Positions 33,991-42,508 of a DNA stretch of 64,000 nt are shown here, one piece after another. The stretch is from assembly GCF_900104025.1 (NCBI RefSeq), contig NZ_FNIQ01000009.1, forward strand, positions 1 to 64,000. The letters run 5' to 3'. This DNA comes from Geodermatophilus sp. DSM 45219 (lineage in GTDB: Bacteria > Actinomycetota > Actinomycetes > Mycobacteriales > Geodermatophilaceae). Under the pieces are notes generated by a model. The model saw only the letters and a program-made list of their open reading frames with translations, was not told the origin of the DNA and ran no database searches. The position numbers were made by a program, and so were the translations under genes. Each line of letters begins with the position of its first letter. Position 1 is the first letter of the stretch.

Positions 33991-35655
33991 TCAGTCGCGC
34001 GGCTCCTGCGGCCGGCCACCGTCGGAGGGGCGACCGGAGCTGGTGAGCTCCCGGTCGGCCTCCGCCGCGGCCAGGCCGCGCTCGCTGCGCTGCTGCTCGA
34101 GCTCCACCCGTGCCGGCTCCTCGATCGGCGAGAAGAACCCGCGGATCGCGCGGCGGGCGCCACCGACCTGGTTCATCCGCTTGGGCACCGGGGCACCGCC
34201 GTACGCCAGCTGACCGTGGCCGTGCTCGTCGACCGGGCCGAGGGGCTGGTGGACCTCGATGAACTCGCCGTGCGGCAGCCGCCGGATGACACCGGTCTCC
34301 AGGCCGTGCTCGAGGACCTCCCGGTCGTGCTTCTGCAGCCCGAGGCAGATCCGGTAGGTGAACACGTAGGCGAGCGGCGGCACGATGATCAGCCCGATCC
34401 GGCCGACCCAGGTCATCGCGTTCAGGCTGATGTCGAACTTCTCGGCGATGACGTCGTTGCCGCCCGAGATGAGCAGCACCACGTAGAAGGCCAGCGCCAT
34501 CATGCCGAGCGAGGTCCGCACCGGCACGTCCCGCGGACGCTGCAGCAGGTGGTGCGATGCGGTGTCCCGGGTCAGCTTCCGCTCGATCATCGGGTAGGCC
34601 GCCATCAGCGTGAAGATGATGCCGGGCAGCACGACCGTGGGCCAGAAGAGCGCGGGGATCGTGTAGTTCCCCGGCAGGTTGATGTCCCAGGCCGGGAAGA
34701 GGCGGGTCGAGCCGTCGAGGAACATCACGTACCAGTCGGGCTGCGACGCGGCGGACACCTGTGCGGGGTTGTACGGGCCCCACAGCCACACCGGGTTGAT
34801 CTGCACCAGGCCACCGAGCGCGGCGCAGACGCCGAACACGATGAAGAACAGGCCACCGGCCTTGCCGGCGAAGGCCGGGAAGAGCCGGTTGCCGACCACG
34901 TTGTGCTCGGTGCGGCCGGGCCCGGGGAACTGGGTGTGCTTCTGCTTGACCAGCAGCAGCAGGTGCACCGCGATCAGCGCCAGCAGGATGGCCGGCACGA
35001 TCAGGACGTGGACGATGTACAGCCGGCCGAGGATCTCCTCCCCGACGTAGTCACCGTTGAACACCGCCCAGTGCGCCCAGGTGCCGATGACGGGGATCGA
35101 CAGTATGATCGCGCTGATGATCCGCAGGCCGGTGCCGGAGAGCAGGTCGTCGGGCAGCGAGTAGCCGGTGAAACCCATGGCGAAGGCCAGCAGCAGCAGG
35201 GCGATGCCGATCAGCCAGTTCGTCTCCCGCGGACGGCGGAAGGCGCCGGTGAAGAAGATGCGCAGCAGGTGGACCACGATGGCCGCGACGAACATCAGCG
35301 CTGCCCAGTGGTGCAGCTGCCGGATGAACAGACCGCCGCGGACGTCGAACGACAGGTACAGCGTCGACTCGTAGGCGGCGGTCATCTCCAGCCCGCGCAT
35401 CGGCGCGTACGTGCCGTCGTACACGACCTCGGTCATCGCCGCGTCGTAGTAGAAGGTCAGGTACGTGCCGGAGAGCAGCAGGATGACGAACGAGTAGAGC
35501 GCGATCTCGCCGAGCAGGAAGGACCAGTGGTCGGGGAAGACCTTGTTGAGCGTGCGGCGCAGCGGGCCGGCGACGATCAGGCGATCGTCGAACTCCAGCG
35601 CCGCCTTGCCCACACGCGTGGTCGGGACACCCGGCGCTGTGGCGGTACGAGCCAT
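33991..35655 (-). CDS. qcrB: Cytochrome bc1 complex cytochrome b subunit
   Basis: Quinol-oxidising membrane subunit of complex III. The 554-aa protein has the eight-helix cytochrome b core, paired haem ligands in [21 protein letters not shown] and [21 protein letters not shown], the Qo-site motif PDWY (QPDWYVMFL, the actinobacterial form of PEWY), and a C-terminal extension of about 120 aa reaching the cytoplasm. ATG start overlaps the qcrA stop by 1 bp. Last gene of ctaE-qcrC-qcrA-qcrB. QcrB is the known target of Q203-type inhibitors in mycobacteria. Confidence 0.97.
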   Translation of the reverse strand: MARTATAPGVPTTRVGKAALEFDDRLIVAGPLRRTLNKVFPDHWSFLLGEIALYSFVILLLSGTYLTFYYDAAMTEVVYDGTYAPMRGLEMTAAYESTLYLSFDVRGGLFIRQLHHWAALMFVAAIVVHLLRIFFTGAFRRPRETNWLIGIALLLLAFAMGFTGYSLPDDLLSGTGLRIISAIILSIPVIGTWAHWAVFNGDYVGEEILGRLYIVHVLIVPAILLALIAVHLLLLVKQKHTQFPGPGRTEHNVVGNRLFPAFAGKAGGLFFIVFGVCAALGGLVQINPVWLWGPYNPAQVSAASQPDWYVMFLDGSTRLFPAWDINLPGNYTIPALFWPTVVLPGIIFTLMAAYPMIERKLTRDTASHHLLQRPRDVPVRTSLGMMALAFYVVLLISGGNDVIAEKFDISLNAMTWVGRIGLIIVPPLAYVFTYRICLGLQKHDREVLEHGLETGVIRRLPHGEFIEVHQPLGPVDEHGHGQLAYGGAPVPKRMNQVGGARRAIRGFFSPIEEPARVELEQQRSERGLAAAEADRELTSSGRPSDGGRPQEPRD

Positions 35656-36767
35656 CAGATGCGCTCCCGGTTCCAGTAGGTGGGGCCAACAGCCTCAATG
35701 TAGTCACTACGCGCTACGAAGTAGCCCTCGTCGTCGACAGTGATCGGCAGCTGGGGGAGCGGCCGGGTGGCCGGCCCGAAGACCGGCTGGGCGCCCCGCG
35801 TGACGTCGAACTGCGACTGGTGGCAGGGGCACAGGATGCGGCTGGTCTCCTGCTCGTAGAGCGAGACGGGGCAGCCGGCGTGCGTGCAGATCTTGGAGTA
35901 GGCCACGTAGTCGCCGTAGCCGAAGTCCTCCTGGTTCTCCCGCGGACGGTCGACCCGGACCTGCTCCGGGCGCAGCCGGATGAGCATGGTCGCGGCGTCG
36001 GACTGCCGGTTGCCGCCCGGGACCGCCGGGAACACCGTCTCCAGTGAGCCGGGCACCTGGTCGCCGGGACGGATCGGGCTGCCGTCGTCGCGGACGAGGC
36101 GGACGCCCTCGGCCCAGCTCGTGGTGCCCAGCGGGTCGCCGGTGTTGGGGTTGCGGATCAGGCCGCCCAGCGGCATGACCAGCATCAGCCCGACCCCGCT
36201 GCCCATGAACACCAGCGTGCGGGTGATCAGCTTCCGGCGCGCCAGGCCGCTGTTGTGCAGGCCGCCGACGAGGGTCGCGCCGGTGGTGACCCGGTCGAAG
36301 TGCGAGCCGTCGTGCTTGTCCTGCACCGCGGTCTCGTGCGGCAGCAGCTTCTTGGTGTAGAGCACCATCCCGACGCCCACCAGGACCAGGGACAGGCCGC
36401 CGAGCGCGCCGATCAGCGGCGTGAACAGTGCGCTCCAGCCGCTCTCGGTGATCTCCCACTGCCAGTCGGGCAGGAACCAGCCCGAGCCGGCGTAGACGAC
36501 GAACGCCGCGAACGCGGCCAGCCCGGCGAGGGCGAAGGTGAGCGCGACCTGACGGACCGCGGCCTTCTCCAGCCGGGAGCCCGGCTCGGGACCGGGCTCG
36601 GTGTGCAGGACCTGCACGCCGTCGTAGCGGGCGCCCAGCAGGTCGAGGTCCTCGCGCGACATCGCGGCGAGCTGCTCGGGGGTGTAGTCGTCGTCCGGGC
36701 CGCCGTGCAGGGGGCCGGGGACGTCCGCGCCGCCGGTCGAACCGGGGGCGTCTTCGCGCGTGGTCAC
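35655..36767 (-). CDS. qcrA: Cytochrome bc1 complex Rieske iron-sulfur subunit
   Basis: A 370-aa actinobacterial Rieske protein with three transmembrane helices in place of the single one elsewhere ([42 protein letters not shown] and [19 protein letters not shown]). The [2Fe-2S] ligands are Cys294 and His296 in CTHAGCP and Cys313 and His316 in CPCHQS, with Cys299 and Cys315 as the disulfide pair. GTG start at 36767 behind GAGGAGCACGC. The third helix resembles a Tat signal-like segment ([12 protein letters not shown]); Tat export of the cluster domain is expected. Confidence 0.96.
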   Translation of the reverse strand: MTTREDAPGSTGGADVPGPLHGGPDDDYTPEQLAAMSREDLDLLGARYDGVQVLHTEPGPEPGSRLEKAAVRQVALTFALAGLAAFAAFVVYAGSGWFLPDWQWEITESGWSALFTPLIGALGGLSLVLVGVGMVLYTKKLLPHETAVQDKHDGSHFDRVTTGATLVGGLHNSGLARRKLITRTLVFMGSGVGLMLVMPLGGLIRNPNTGDPLGTTSWAEGVRLVRDDGSPIRPGDQVPGSLETVFPAVPGGNRQSDAATMLIRLRPEQVRVDRPRENQEDFGYGDYVAYSKICTHAGCPVSLYEQETSRILCPCHQSQFDVTRGAQPVFGPATRPLPQLPITVDDEGYFVARSDYIEAVGPTYWNRERI

Positions 36768-36840
36768 GCGTGCTCCTCGCTGGCGCCCGTGGTCGGCGCC
36801 GGTCGTGCGGCGGTGCCGGTGGTGGAGATGGTGCGCGCGC

Positions 36841-37728
36841 TCACGCCTTGCTGCCCATCCAGAAGATGCCGAACAGCAGCGCGGCCACCCCGACGACCCA
36901 GATGACGACGCCCTCGGCGACCGGGCCGATGCGCCCGACACCGAAGCCGCCCGGGTCGGCCTGGCTCTGCACCGTCTGGACGTAGTTGATGATGGAGCGC
37001 TTCTCCTCGGGGGTCAGCTGGTTGTCACCGAAGACCGGCATGTTCTCCGGCCCGCTCAGCATCGCGGAGTAGATCTCCAGGTCGTTGACGTCGTTGAGGC
37101 TCGGGGCCCGCTTGCCCGACGAGAGGGCGCCGCCCTCCCCGACGAAGTTGTGGCACGAGGCGCAGTTCAGCCGGAACAGCTCGCCGCCCTCGGCCAGGTC
37201 GCCGTCGCGCAGGTCGCCGGAGGGCAGGGTCGGGCCGCCGCCGTTGGCCTGGACGTAGGCCATCAGCTGGTCGATCTCCTCGTCGGAGAAGATGGCCGGC
37301 TTGTCCGGGGCCTGCGCCTCCTGGCGGACCAGCGGCATGCGGCCGGTGTGCACCTGGAAGTACACGGCGGCCTCGCCGACCCCGATGAGCGACGGGCCGC
37401 GGGTGGGCACGCCCTCGAGGTTCTCGCCGTGGCAGGTGATGCAGCTGCGCTCGTACAGCTCGCGGCCCGCGGCCTCGGCCGAGGACTCGGTGGCGGTGCT
37501 CTCCTCGGTGGCATAGGCGGGGGAGAGGGCCGAGTAGAGCGTCCCGGTCAGCACCAGGGCGGCCATCAGGCCGGCCACGTTGGCGATCCGGCGGCGCTGC
37601 TTGGAGGCCCGCCGGGCACGCGCTGCGGCGGCGGGGGTCCCGTCGGCGGGGCGGCGGGACCAGCGGCGGTGGCCGCGGGGCGTCCCCTCGTCGGACGGGG
37701 CGTCGGACTGCGGGTTCGTGGTGGACAC
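36841..37728 (-). CDS. qcrC: Dihaem cytochrome c subunit of the bc1 complex
   Basis: A 295-aa membrane-anchored c-type cytochrome with two haem-binding sites, [11 protein letters not shown] and [11 protein letters not shown], two hydrophobic anchors (N-terminal about 50-70, C-terminal [18 protein letters not shown]) and a basic cytoplasmic head. It hands electrons directly to CtaC CuA, replacing a soluble cytochrome c. Met axial ligands are likely in TGRMPLVR and PENMPVF. It follows ctaE by 7 bp. The N-terminal 40 residues are longer and more basic than in some homologues. Confidence 0.96.
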   Translation of the reverse strand: MSTTNPQSDAPSDEGTPRGHRRWSRRPADGTPAAAARARRASKQRRRIANVAGLMAALVLTGTLYSALSPAYATEESTATESSAEAAGRELYERSCITCHGENLEGVPTRGPSLIGVGEAAVYFQVHTGRMPLVRQEAQAPDKPAIFSDEEIDQLMAYVQANGGGPTLPSGDLRDGDLAEGGELFRLNCASCHNFVGEGGALSSGKRAPSLNDVNDLEIYSAMLSGPENMPVFGDNQLTPEEKRSIINYVQTVQSQADPGGFGVGRIGPVAEGVVIWVVGVAALLFGIFWMGSKA

Positions 37729-37735
37729 CGGTTCC

Positions 37736-38350
37736 CTAGCGGATCAGGTAGATCGTGGCGAAGAGCCCGACCCACACGACGTCGACGAAGTGCCAGTAGT
37801 AGGAGACCACGATGGCCGCGGTCGCCTGCGCGGGCGTGAACCGGCCCATGGTGGACCGGATGAGCAGGTACACGAAGGCGACCAGGCCCCCGATGACGTG
37901 CAGCGCGTGGAAGCCGGTCGTCAGGTAGAAGACCGACCCGTAGGTCGAGCTGGAGATGCTGGTGCCGTGCTCGGTGACCAGCACGCGGTACTCGTTGGCC
38001 TGGGCCAGCACGAAGACCAGGCCCATCACGAAGGTGATGGTGAACCAGCGGCGCAGGCCGTAGACGTTGCCGTTCTCCGCCGCGAACACGCCGAGCTGGC
38101 AGGTGACCGAGGAGGCCACCAGGATGATCGTGAAGAACAGCGCGTAGGGCAGGTTCAGCTCGGTCGGTTCCGGCGGCCAGCCCTCGGTCGCCCGCGCGCG
38201 CGCCGTGAAGTACATGGCGAACAGGCCGGCGAAGAACATCAGCTCGCTGGAGAGCCAGATGATGGTGCCGACGCTCACCAGGTTCGGTCGGGTCAGGGAG
38301 TGCACCCGGGAGGTGTCGAAGGTGCCGCTCGCCACGGGAGCCGTTGTCAC
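37736..38350 (-). CDS. ctaE: Cytochrome c oxidase subunit III
   Basis: A 204-aa protein with five predicted helices, as in the short actinobacterial COX3. Recognisable segments are [62 protein letters not shown] and [21 protein letters not shown]. First gene of ctaE-qcrC-qcrA-qcrB. GTG start; CATGAT 6 nt upstream could be a leaderless -10. With ctaC and ctaF, three of the oxidase subunits are in this window. Confidence 0.95.
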   Translation of the reverse strand: MTTAPVASGTFDTSRVHSLTRPNLVSVGTIIWLSSELMFFAGLFAMYFTARARATEGWPPEPTELNLPYALFFTIILVASSVTCQLGVFAAENGNVYGLRRWFTITFVMGLVFVLAQANEYRVLVTEHGTSISSSTYGSVFYLTTGFHALHVIGGLVAFVYLLIRSTMGRFTPAQATAAIVVSYYWHFVDVVWVGLFATIYLIR

Positions 38351-38468
38351 CGGCCCATCATGGCATCGCTCCTGCCGAGGCCACGACCGCGGGTGGGATG
38401 TCGTCGCGCCGCCGTGACCTCCCCGATACCGGGACCCCGTCCTGCCCGGTCCGCGCGCCTCCTGCCAC

Positions 38469-38474
38469 TACGCT
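38469..38474 (+). promoter_or_regulatory. Candidate -10 of the receiver-like gene and trpD
   Basis: TACGCT, 7 nt before the GTG at 38482; would give one leaderless message for both overlapping genes. Confidence 0.45.
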
Positions 38475-38481
38475 CGGCGCC

Positions 38482-38898
38482 GTGAGTGACGCCGCCCCGG
38501 CCACCGTCCTGGTCTACAGCTCCCGGCCCGAGGTGCGGGCCGCCGTGCGCACCGCGGTGGGCCGCCGTCCCGCCGCCGACGTGGGTCCCCTGACCTGGGT
38601 GGAGTGCGCCACGGGGGACGACGTCGTCGACACCGTGGACGGCGGAGGCGTGGACCTCTGCATCCTCGACGGGGAGGCGCAGCCGACCGGTGGCCTGGCG
38701 CTGGCCCGGCAGCTGACCGTCGAGGTGGCCGACCGCCCCGCGCTGTGCGTCCTCGTGGCCCGGCAGCCCGACCGGTGGCTGGCGCACTGGTCGCAGGCCG
38801 ACGCCACCCTGCCGCTGCCGGTCGACCCGCTGACCGCCCCCACCGTCGTCGCCGGGCTGCTGCGCGACCGGGCGGGACGGCGACCGGTCGCCCGGTGA
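38482..38898 (+). CDS. Atypical receiver-like protein
   Basis: A 138-aa protein with an alpha/beta receiver-like pattern: [19 protein letters not shown] (first strand and helix), [22 protein letters not shown] with an aspartate (Asp63) in the phosphoacceptor position, then a [11 protein letters not shown] strand and a C-terminal helix. The acidic pair that binds Mg in true receivers is replaced by Ser-Ser, so phosphorylation is doubtful. No output domain. It overlaps the trpD start by 4 bp (GTGA), so the two are translationally coupled. Function unknown. Confidence 0.6.
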   Translation: MSDAAPATVLVYSSRPEVRAAVRTAVGRRPAADVGPLTWVECATGDDVVDTVDGGGVDLCILDGEAQPTGGLALARQLTVEVADRPALCVLVARQPDRWLAHWSQADATLPLPVDPLTAPTVVAGLLRDRAGRRPVAR

Positions 38899-39950
38899 CC
38901 GCCCGACCTCCCGCCGGACCGACCTGGCCGGCCCTGCTCACCCGCCTGCTCGCACGCGAGGACCTCTCCGCCGAGGACACCGCCTGGGCGATGCGCGAGG
39001 TGATGACCGGCGAGGCCACCCCCGCGCAGATCGCCGGGTTCGCCGTCGCGCTGCGCGCCAAGGGCGTGGCGCCGCAGGAGCTCGGCGGCCTGGCCGCGGA
39101 GATGCTCGCCCAGGCGACGCCGGTCGAGCTGACCCGGCCGGCGGTGGACATCGTCGGCACCGGCGGCGACGGCGCGCACACCGTCAACATCTCCACGATG
39201 GCCGCGGTGGTCACCGCCGCCGCCGGGGTGCCGGTGGCCAAGCACGGGGGCCGGGCGGCGTCGTCGTCCTCCGGTGCCGCCGACGTGCTCGAGGCGCTGG
39301 GCGTGGTCATCGACCTGCCGGCCCCGGCCGTCGCGCGCTGCGTGGAGGAGGCCGGCATCGGGTTCTTCTTCGCGCCGGTCTTCCACCGGGGCATGCGGCA
39401 CGCGGCCGTGCCGCGGCGCGAGCTCGGCATCCCGACGGTCTTCAACTTCCTGGGGCCGCTGACCAACCCGGCGCGTCCGGCCGCGGCCGCCATCGGTGTC
39501 GCCGACCCGCGCATGGCCCCGGTCATGGCGGAGGTGCTGGCCGCGCGCGGTGTGCGGGCCCTGGTCTTCCGGGGGGACGACGGCCTCGACGAGCTGACCA
39601 CCGCCACGACGTCGTCGGTGTGGGTGGTGCGCGACGGCGAGGTGGAGCCCGACCGGGCCGACCCCTCGGCCCTGGGCATCGCCGAGCCGCCGGCGGGCGC
39701 GCTGCGCGGCGGCGACCCGGCGTTCAACGCCGACGTCTTCCGGCGGGTGCTGGCCGGCGAGCCCGGCCCGGTGCGCGACGCGGTGCTGCTCAACGCGGCC
39801 GCGGCGCTGGCCGCCTCCGGCGAGCGTCCGGCGCGGCTGCACGACGCGCTGGCCGCCGGCCTGCAGCAGGCGGCGGCCGCGGTCGACGACGGGCGGGCCG
39901 AGGCCCAGCTGGCGCGCTGGGTGGAGACCAGCCGGGCGCTGCGCGGTTAG
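38895..39950 (+). CDS. trpD: Anthranilate phosphoribosyltransferase
   Basis: Second step of tryptophan synthesis: anthranilate plus PRPP. The 351-aa protein has the PRPP motif [17 protein letters not shown], the [21 protein letters not shown] loop and the family core [22 protein letters not shown] with [15 protein letters not shown]. Normal length. GTG start overlapping the upstream gene. No other trp genes are nearby; M. tuberculosis trpD (Rv2192c) is also isolated beside ctaE. Confidence 0.96.
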   Translation: MTARPPAGPTWPALLTRLLAREDLSAEDTAWAMREVMTGEATPAQIAGFAVALRAKGVAPQELGGLAAEMLAQATPVELTRPAVDIVGTGGDGAHTVNISTMAAVVTAAAGVPVAKHGGRAASSSSGAADVLEALGVVIDLPAPAVARCVEEAGIGFFFAPVFHRGMRHAAVPRRELGIPTVFNFLGPLTNPARPAAAAIGVADPRMAPVMAEVLAARGVRALVFRGDDGLDELTTATTSSVWVVRDGEVEPDRADPSALGIAEPPAGALRGGDPAFNADVFRRVLAGEPGPVRDAVLLNAAAALAASGERPARLHDALAAGLQQAAAAVDDGRAEAQLARWVETSRALRG

Positions 39951-39957
39951 CGCCGCT

Positions 39958-40014
39958 GGCCCCGTCCCGAGGCTCGCGCCGAGCGGAGCGAGGCGTGAGG
40001 AGGACGGGGTCCTC
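39958..40014. repeat. GC-rich intergenic hairpin repeat R11 (type B)
   Basis: ggccccgtcccgaggctcgcgccgagcggagcgaggcgtgaggaggacggggtcct between convergent trpD and the AsnC-like gene. Perfect CCCCGTCC/GGACGGGG arms. Confidence 0.65.
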
Positions 40015-40016
40015 TG

Positions 40017-40304
40017 TCAGTCGGCTGTGTCGAGACCGATGGAGAACGCGGCCTCGAGGTCGTGGCGGGAGTAGGCCCGGAAGGCGATGTGCGTCTCGGT
40101 CTCCAGCACGCCGGGGACCTTGTTGATGCGGCCGGCGATCACCTCGGCGATCTGCTCGAACTCGCGCACGCGCACAACGGCGATGAGGTCGACCTCGCCG
40201 GCGGTCGAGTAGACCTCGCTGACCCCGTCGAGGTCGGCGACGGCCTCGGCCACCTCGGGGATCGCGTCGGTGGCCGCGTCGATCATGACGATGGCGGTGA
40301 TCAC
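40017..40304 (-). CDS. Stand-alone Lrp/AsnC ligand-binding (RAM) domain protein
   Basis: A 95-aa protein covering only the effector-binding half of Lrp/AsnC regulators (ITAIVMIDAATDAIPEVAEAV, VSEVYSTAGEVDLIAVVRV, INKVPGVLETETHIAFRAY), with no helix-turn-helix. Such stand-alone RAM-domain proteins form ligand-binding oligomers or modulate full-length Lrp. GTG start with TAGCAT 7 nt upstream. Role unknown. Confidence 0.88.
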   Translation of the reverse strand: MITAIVMIDAATDAIPEVAEAVADLDGVSEVYSTAGEVDLIAVVRVREFEQIAEVIAGRINKVPGVLETETHIAFRAYSRHDLEAAFSIGLDTAD

Positions 40305-40311
40305 GCCGGGG

Positions 40312-40317
40312 ATGCTA
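40312..40317 (-). promoter_or_regulatory. Candidate -10, leaderless AsnC-like gene
   Basis: TAGCAT on the minus strand, 7 nt before the GTG at 40304. Confidence 0.45.
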
Positions 40318-40322
40318 GTAGA

Positions 40323-40382
40323 AGGACCCTCCTGCCCCCCACGCCTCGCTCCGCTCGGCACGGGCCCCTGCAGGAGGGCCGT
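40323..40382. repeat. GC-rich intergenic hairpin repeat R12 (type A)
   Basis: aggaccctcctgccccccacgcctcgctccgctcggcacgggcccctgcaggagggcc. Outer arms GGACCCTCCTG/CAGGAGGGCC pair well. Its right half forms the first unit of the tandem array that follows. Confidence 0.65.
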
Positions 40383-40490
40383 TCCAGCACGTCACCGGCT
40401 CGGCACCGGGCCCCTGCAGCGAGGCCGTTCCCGCACGTCACCGGTTCGGCACGGGCCCCTGCGGGAGGGCCGTTCCCGCACGTCACCGGG
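40357..40490. repeat. Three tandem 43-46 bp units at the 3' end of the DnaQ-UvrC gene
   Basis: Units at 40357-40401, 40402-40447 and 40448-40490 follow ggcacgggcccctgc-gg-agggccgttcc(a/c)gcacgtcaccgg. The last unit contains the stop codon of the gene ending at 40483, so a type A repeat end plus a gene 3' end seems to have been duplicated twice. Confidence 0.75.
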
Positions 40491-42324
40491 CGGCCGCGAG
40501 CCGCTCGGGGCGGGCGCGGGTGCCCAGCGCGCGGCCGTCGGCGAACGGGTCGCGTCCGGCGCGGCCGGCCTCCACGCGGTCGAGGAAGCCGGAGTAGCCG
40601 CCGGTGCCGGGCACCGGGCAGGCCAGCGTCCCGTCGACCCGGACGAGCCGCGTGCCGGGCTTCTCCATCCAGCGCAGCACCAGCTCGGTCTCCTCGACCG
40701 ACGCGGCCAGCTCGCCGTCGGGCCCCAGGGGTGTCTCCGCGGTGGCCAGCAGCCCGTCGAGGACGGCCCGCACCGAGCTGCCGCGCGCCGCGCACCCGGC
40801 GGCCACCAGCCGGCCCCGGCGGACGACGGACAGCTGCCAGCCGCCCTCGCCGTCCGGCCGGGCCAGCACCAGCTCGGGCACCGCGGCGAGGGACTCCAGG
40901 CGCTGGCGGCGGCGCACCGCGCGCACGAGCGTGGCGACCCGGTCGCGCAGCACGGCGGCGTCCTCGTAGCGCTCCTCGGCGGCCAGCCGGTCGACGCGGG
41001 CCAGCAGCGGTGCCAGCAGGGGGTGCGGGTCCGCGGCGACGGCGCTGCGCAGGACCTCGGCGACCGCGCCGTACTCCTCGACCGACTGGGCGCCGGTGCA
41101 CGGGGCGCCGCAGCGGCCCATCCCGGCCAGCGCGCAGGCCGTGCCCAGGACCCGCACCGAGAGCCGGCCGGTGCACTGGCGCAGCGGCAGCGACTCGTGG
41201 ACGGCGGCCACCGCGGCGTCGGCGGCGCGCCGGTCGGCGAAGGGCCCGAGGAAGACCCCCGCCCCCGGGCGCACCCGGCGGACCACCGACAGCCGCGGGA
41301 AGGGCTCCTCGGTCAGCCGCACCCACAGCGCCCGCTCGGGGAACCGCGAGCGCCGGTTGTAGCGGGGTTTGTGCTCGGCGATCAGCCGCAGCTCGCGGAC
41401 GGCGGCCTCCAGGTCGTGGGCGCAGGGGATGGCGTCGACCCGCTGGGCCAGCGCGACCATCTCGGTCATCCGGCTGCGCTGCTCGCCGGCGGTGAAGTAG
41501 CTGCGCACCCGGCTGCGCAGGTCGGTCGACGTCCCGACGTAGAGCGGCTCGTCACGGGGGCCGCGGAAGAGGTACACGCCGGGGCCGCGCGGGACGTCGT
41601 CGGCCAGGTGCCGCTTGCGCAGCCGGTCGGGGTCGACCTGGCGGGTGAGGCCGGTCAGCTCCTCCAGGCTGGTGATGCCGAGCGGGCCCAGGCGTTCGAA
41701 CAGCCCGTGCAGGACGTCGACGGTGGCGCGGGCGTCGGCCAGCGCGCGGTGGCAGGGCTCGGTGGTGGTGCGGAAGAACGGCGCCAGGGTGGCCAGCTTG
41801 CAGTTGGGCACCTCGTCGCGGCTGAGCAGCCGGCGGGCGAGCACGGCGGTGTCGACCGACGCGGTCGCCGGCCACGGGACGCCGTTCTCCGCGCAGGCGG
41901 CCCTGAGGAACCCGAGGTCGAAGGGCGCGTTGTGGGCGACCAGCACGGCGCCGCGGGCGAACTCGAGGAAGTGCGGCAGCACCGACCCGATGCGGGGCGC
42001 CGCGGCGACCATCGTCGAGGTGATCCCGGTGAGCACGCTGATGTAGGGCGGGATCTCGCAGCCGGGGTCGACGAGGGTCTGGAACTCCCCGAGCACCTGC
42101 CCGCCGCGCACCTTGACCGCGCCGATCTCGGTGATCGCGCTGTCCTTGGGGGAGCCGCCGGTGGTCTCCAGGTCGACGACGACGAACGTGACCTCGGCCA
42201 GCGGGGTGCCCAGCTCGTCGATCGTGGCCTGCTCGTAGCGCGGCAGCCCGGCGGCGGCCCGGGCGGCCGTCCCGGCCAGTCGGGCGGGGGAGAGCGGCAC
42301 CGGCCTGGCGGGGGAAGGGCGCAC
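40483..42324 (-). CDS. DEDDh exonuclease fused to UvrC-like GIY-YIG endonuclease
   Basis: A 613-aa two-domain nuclease, like Rv2191. Residues about 35-200 form a DnaQ-type 3'-5' exonuclease with VVVDLETTGG, HNAPFDLGFL and HRALADARATVD (Asp, Glu, Asp, His, Asp of DEDDh). A GIY-YIG domain follows (GVYLFRGPRDEPLYVGTSTDLRSRVRSYF), then a UVR motif (EERYEDAAVLRDRVA) and a Cys-containing region. The UvrC C-terminal RNase H-like and HhH domains are missing, as in Cho. A role in damage-specific incision and trimming is inferred. GTG start with TACCGT upstream. Confidence 0.9.
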   Translation of the reverse strand: MRPSPARPVPLSPARLAGTAARAAAGLPRYEQATIDELGTPLAEVTFVVVDLETTGGSPKDSAITEIGAVKVRGGQVLGEFQTLVDPGCEIPPYISVLTGITSTMVAAAPRIGSVLPHFLEFARGAVLVAHNAPFDLGFLRAACAENGVPWPATASVDTAVLARRLLSRDEVPNCKLATLAPFFRTTTEPCHRALADARATVDVLHGLFERLGPLGITSLEELTGLTRQVDPDRLRKRHLADDVPRGPGVYLFRGPRDEPLYVGTSTDLRSRVRSYFTAGEQRSRMTEMVALAQRVDAIPCAHDLEAAVRELRLIAEHKPRYNRRSRFPERALWVRLTEEPFPRLSVVRRVRPGAGVFLGPFADRRAADAAVAAVHESLPLRQCTGRLSVRVLGTACALAGMGRCGAPCTGAQSVEEYGAVAEVLRSAVAADPHPLLAPLLARVDRLAAEERYEDAAVLRDRVATLVRAVRRRQRLESLAAVPELVLARPDGEGGWQLSVVRRGRLVAAGCAARGSSVRAVLDGLLATAETPLGPDGELAASVEETELVLRWMEKPGTRLVRVDGTLACPVPGTGGYSGFLDRVEAGRAGRDPFADGRALGTRARPERLAAAR

Positions 42325-42331
42325 GGGGCGG

Positions 42332-42337
42332 ACGGTA
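42332..42337 (-). promoter_or_regulatory. Candidate -10, leaderless DnaQ-UvrC gene
   Basis: TACCGT on the minus strand, 7 nt before the GTG at 42324. Confidence 0.45.
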
Positions 42338-42447
42338 GGTCGGGGCGCTGACAGTCCCGGGGACGCGCGCCGGGCCGGGCGCCCGCCACTGCGCCGGCGT
42401 CCTCCCCCGAGGGGGCGAGGCCGCACGCGCAGAGCTGGCCGCCGGGC

Positions 42448-42462
42448 GGTGTCCGGGACACC
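42448..42462. promoter_or_regulatory. 15-bp palindrome upstream of the P60/VanY-like gene
   Basis: GGTGTCC-G-GGACACC, about 50 nt before the ATG at 42509; a possible operator. No matching regulator is known to me. Confidence 0.3.
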
Positions 42463-42508
42463 ATCGACGGGGACGGAGCCCGGTCCTGGACACGCGCGGA
42501 GGTGGCCG

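Noticed and set aside
33410-34213. 267-residue plus-strand frame in the orphan gap
   Set aside because: Reads through the 39-bp palindrome and the qcrB 3' end, low-complexity composition, no known domain.
40357-40490. CRISPR array
   Set aside because: Only three imperfect units, no regular unique spacers and no cas genes; the units are repeat-arm duplications.
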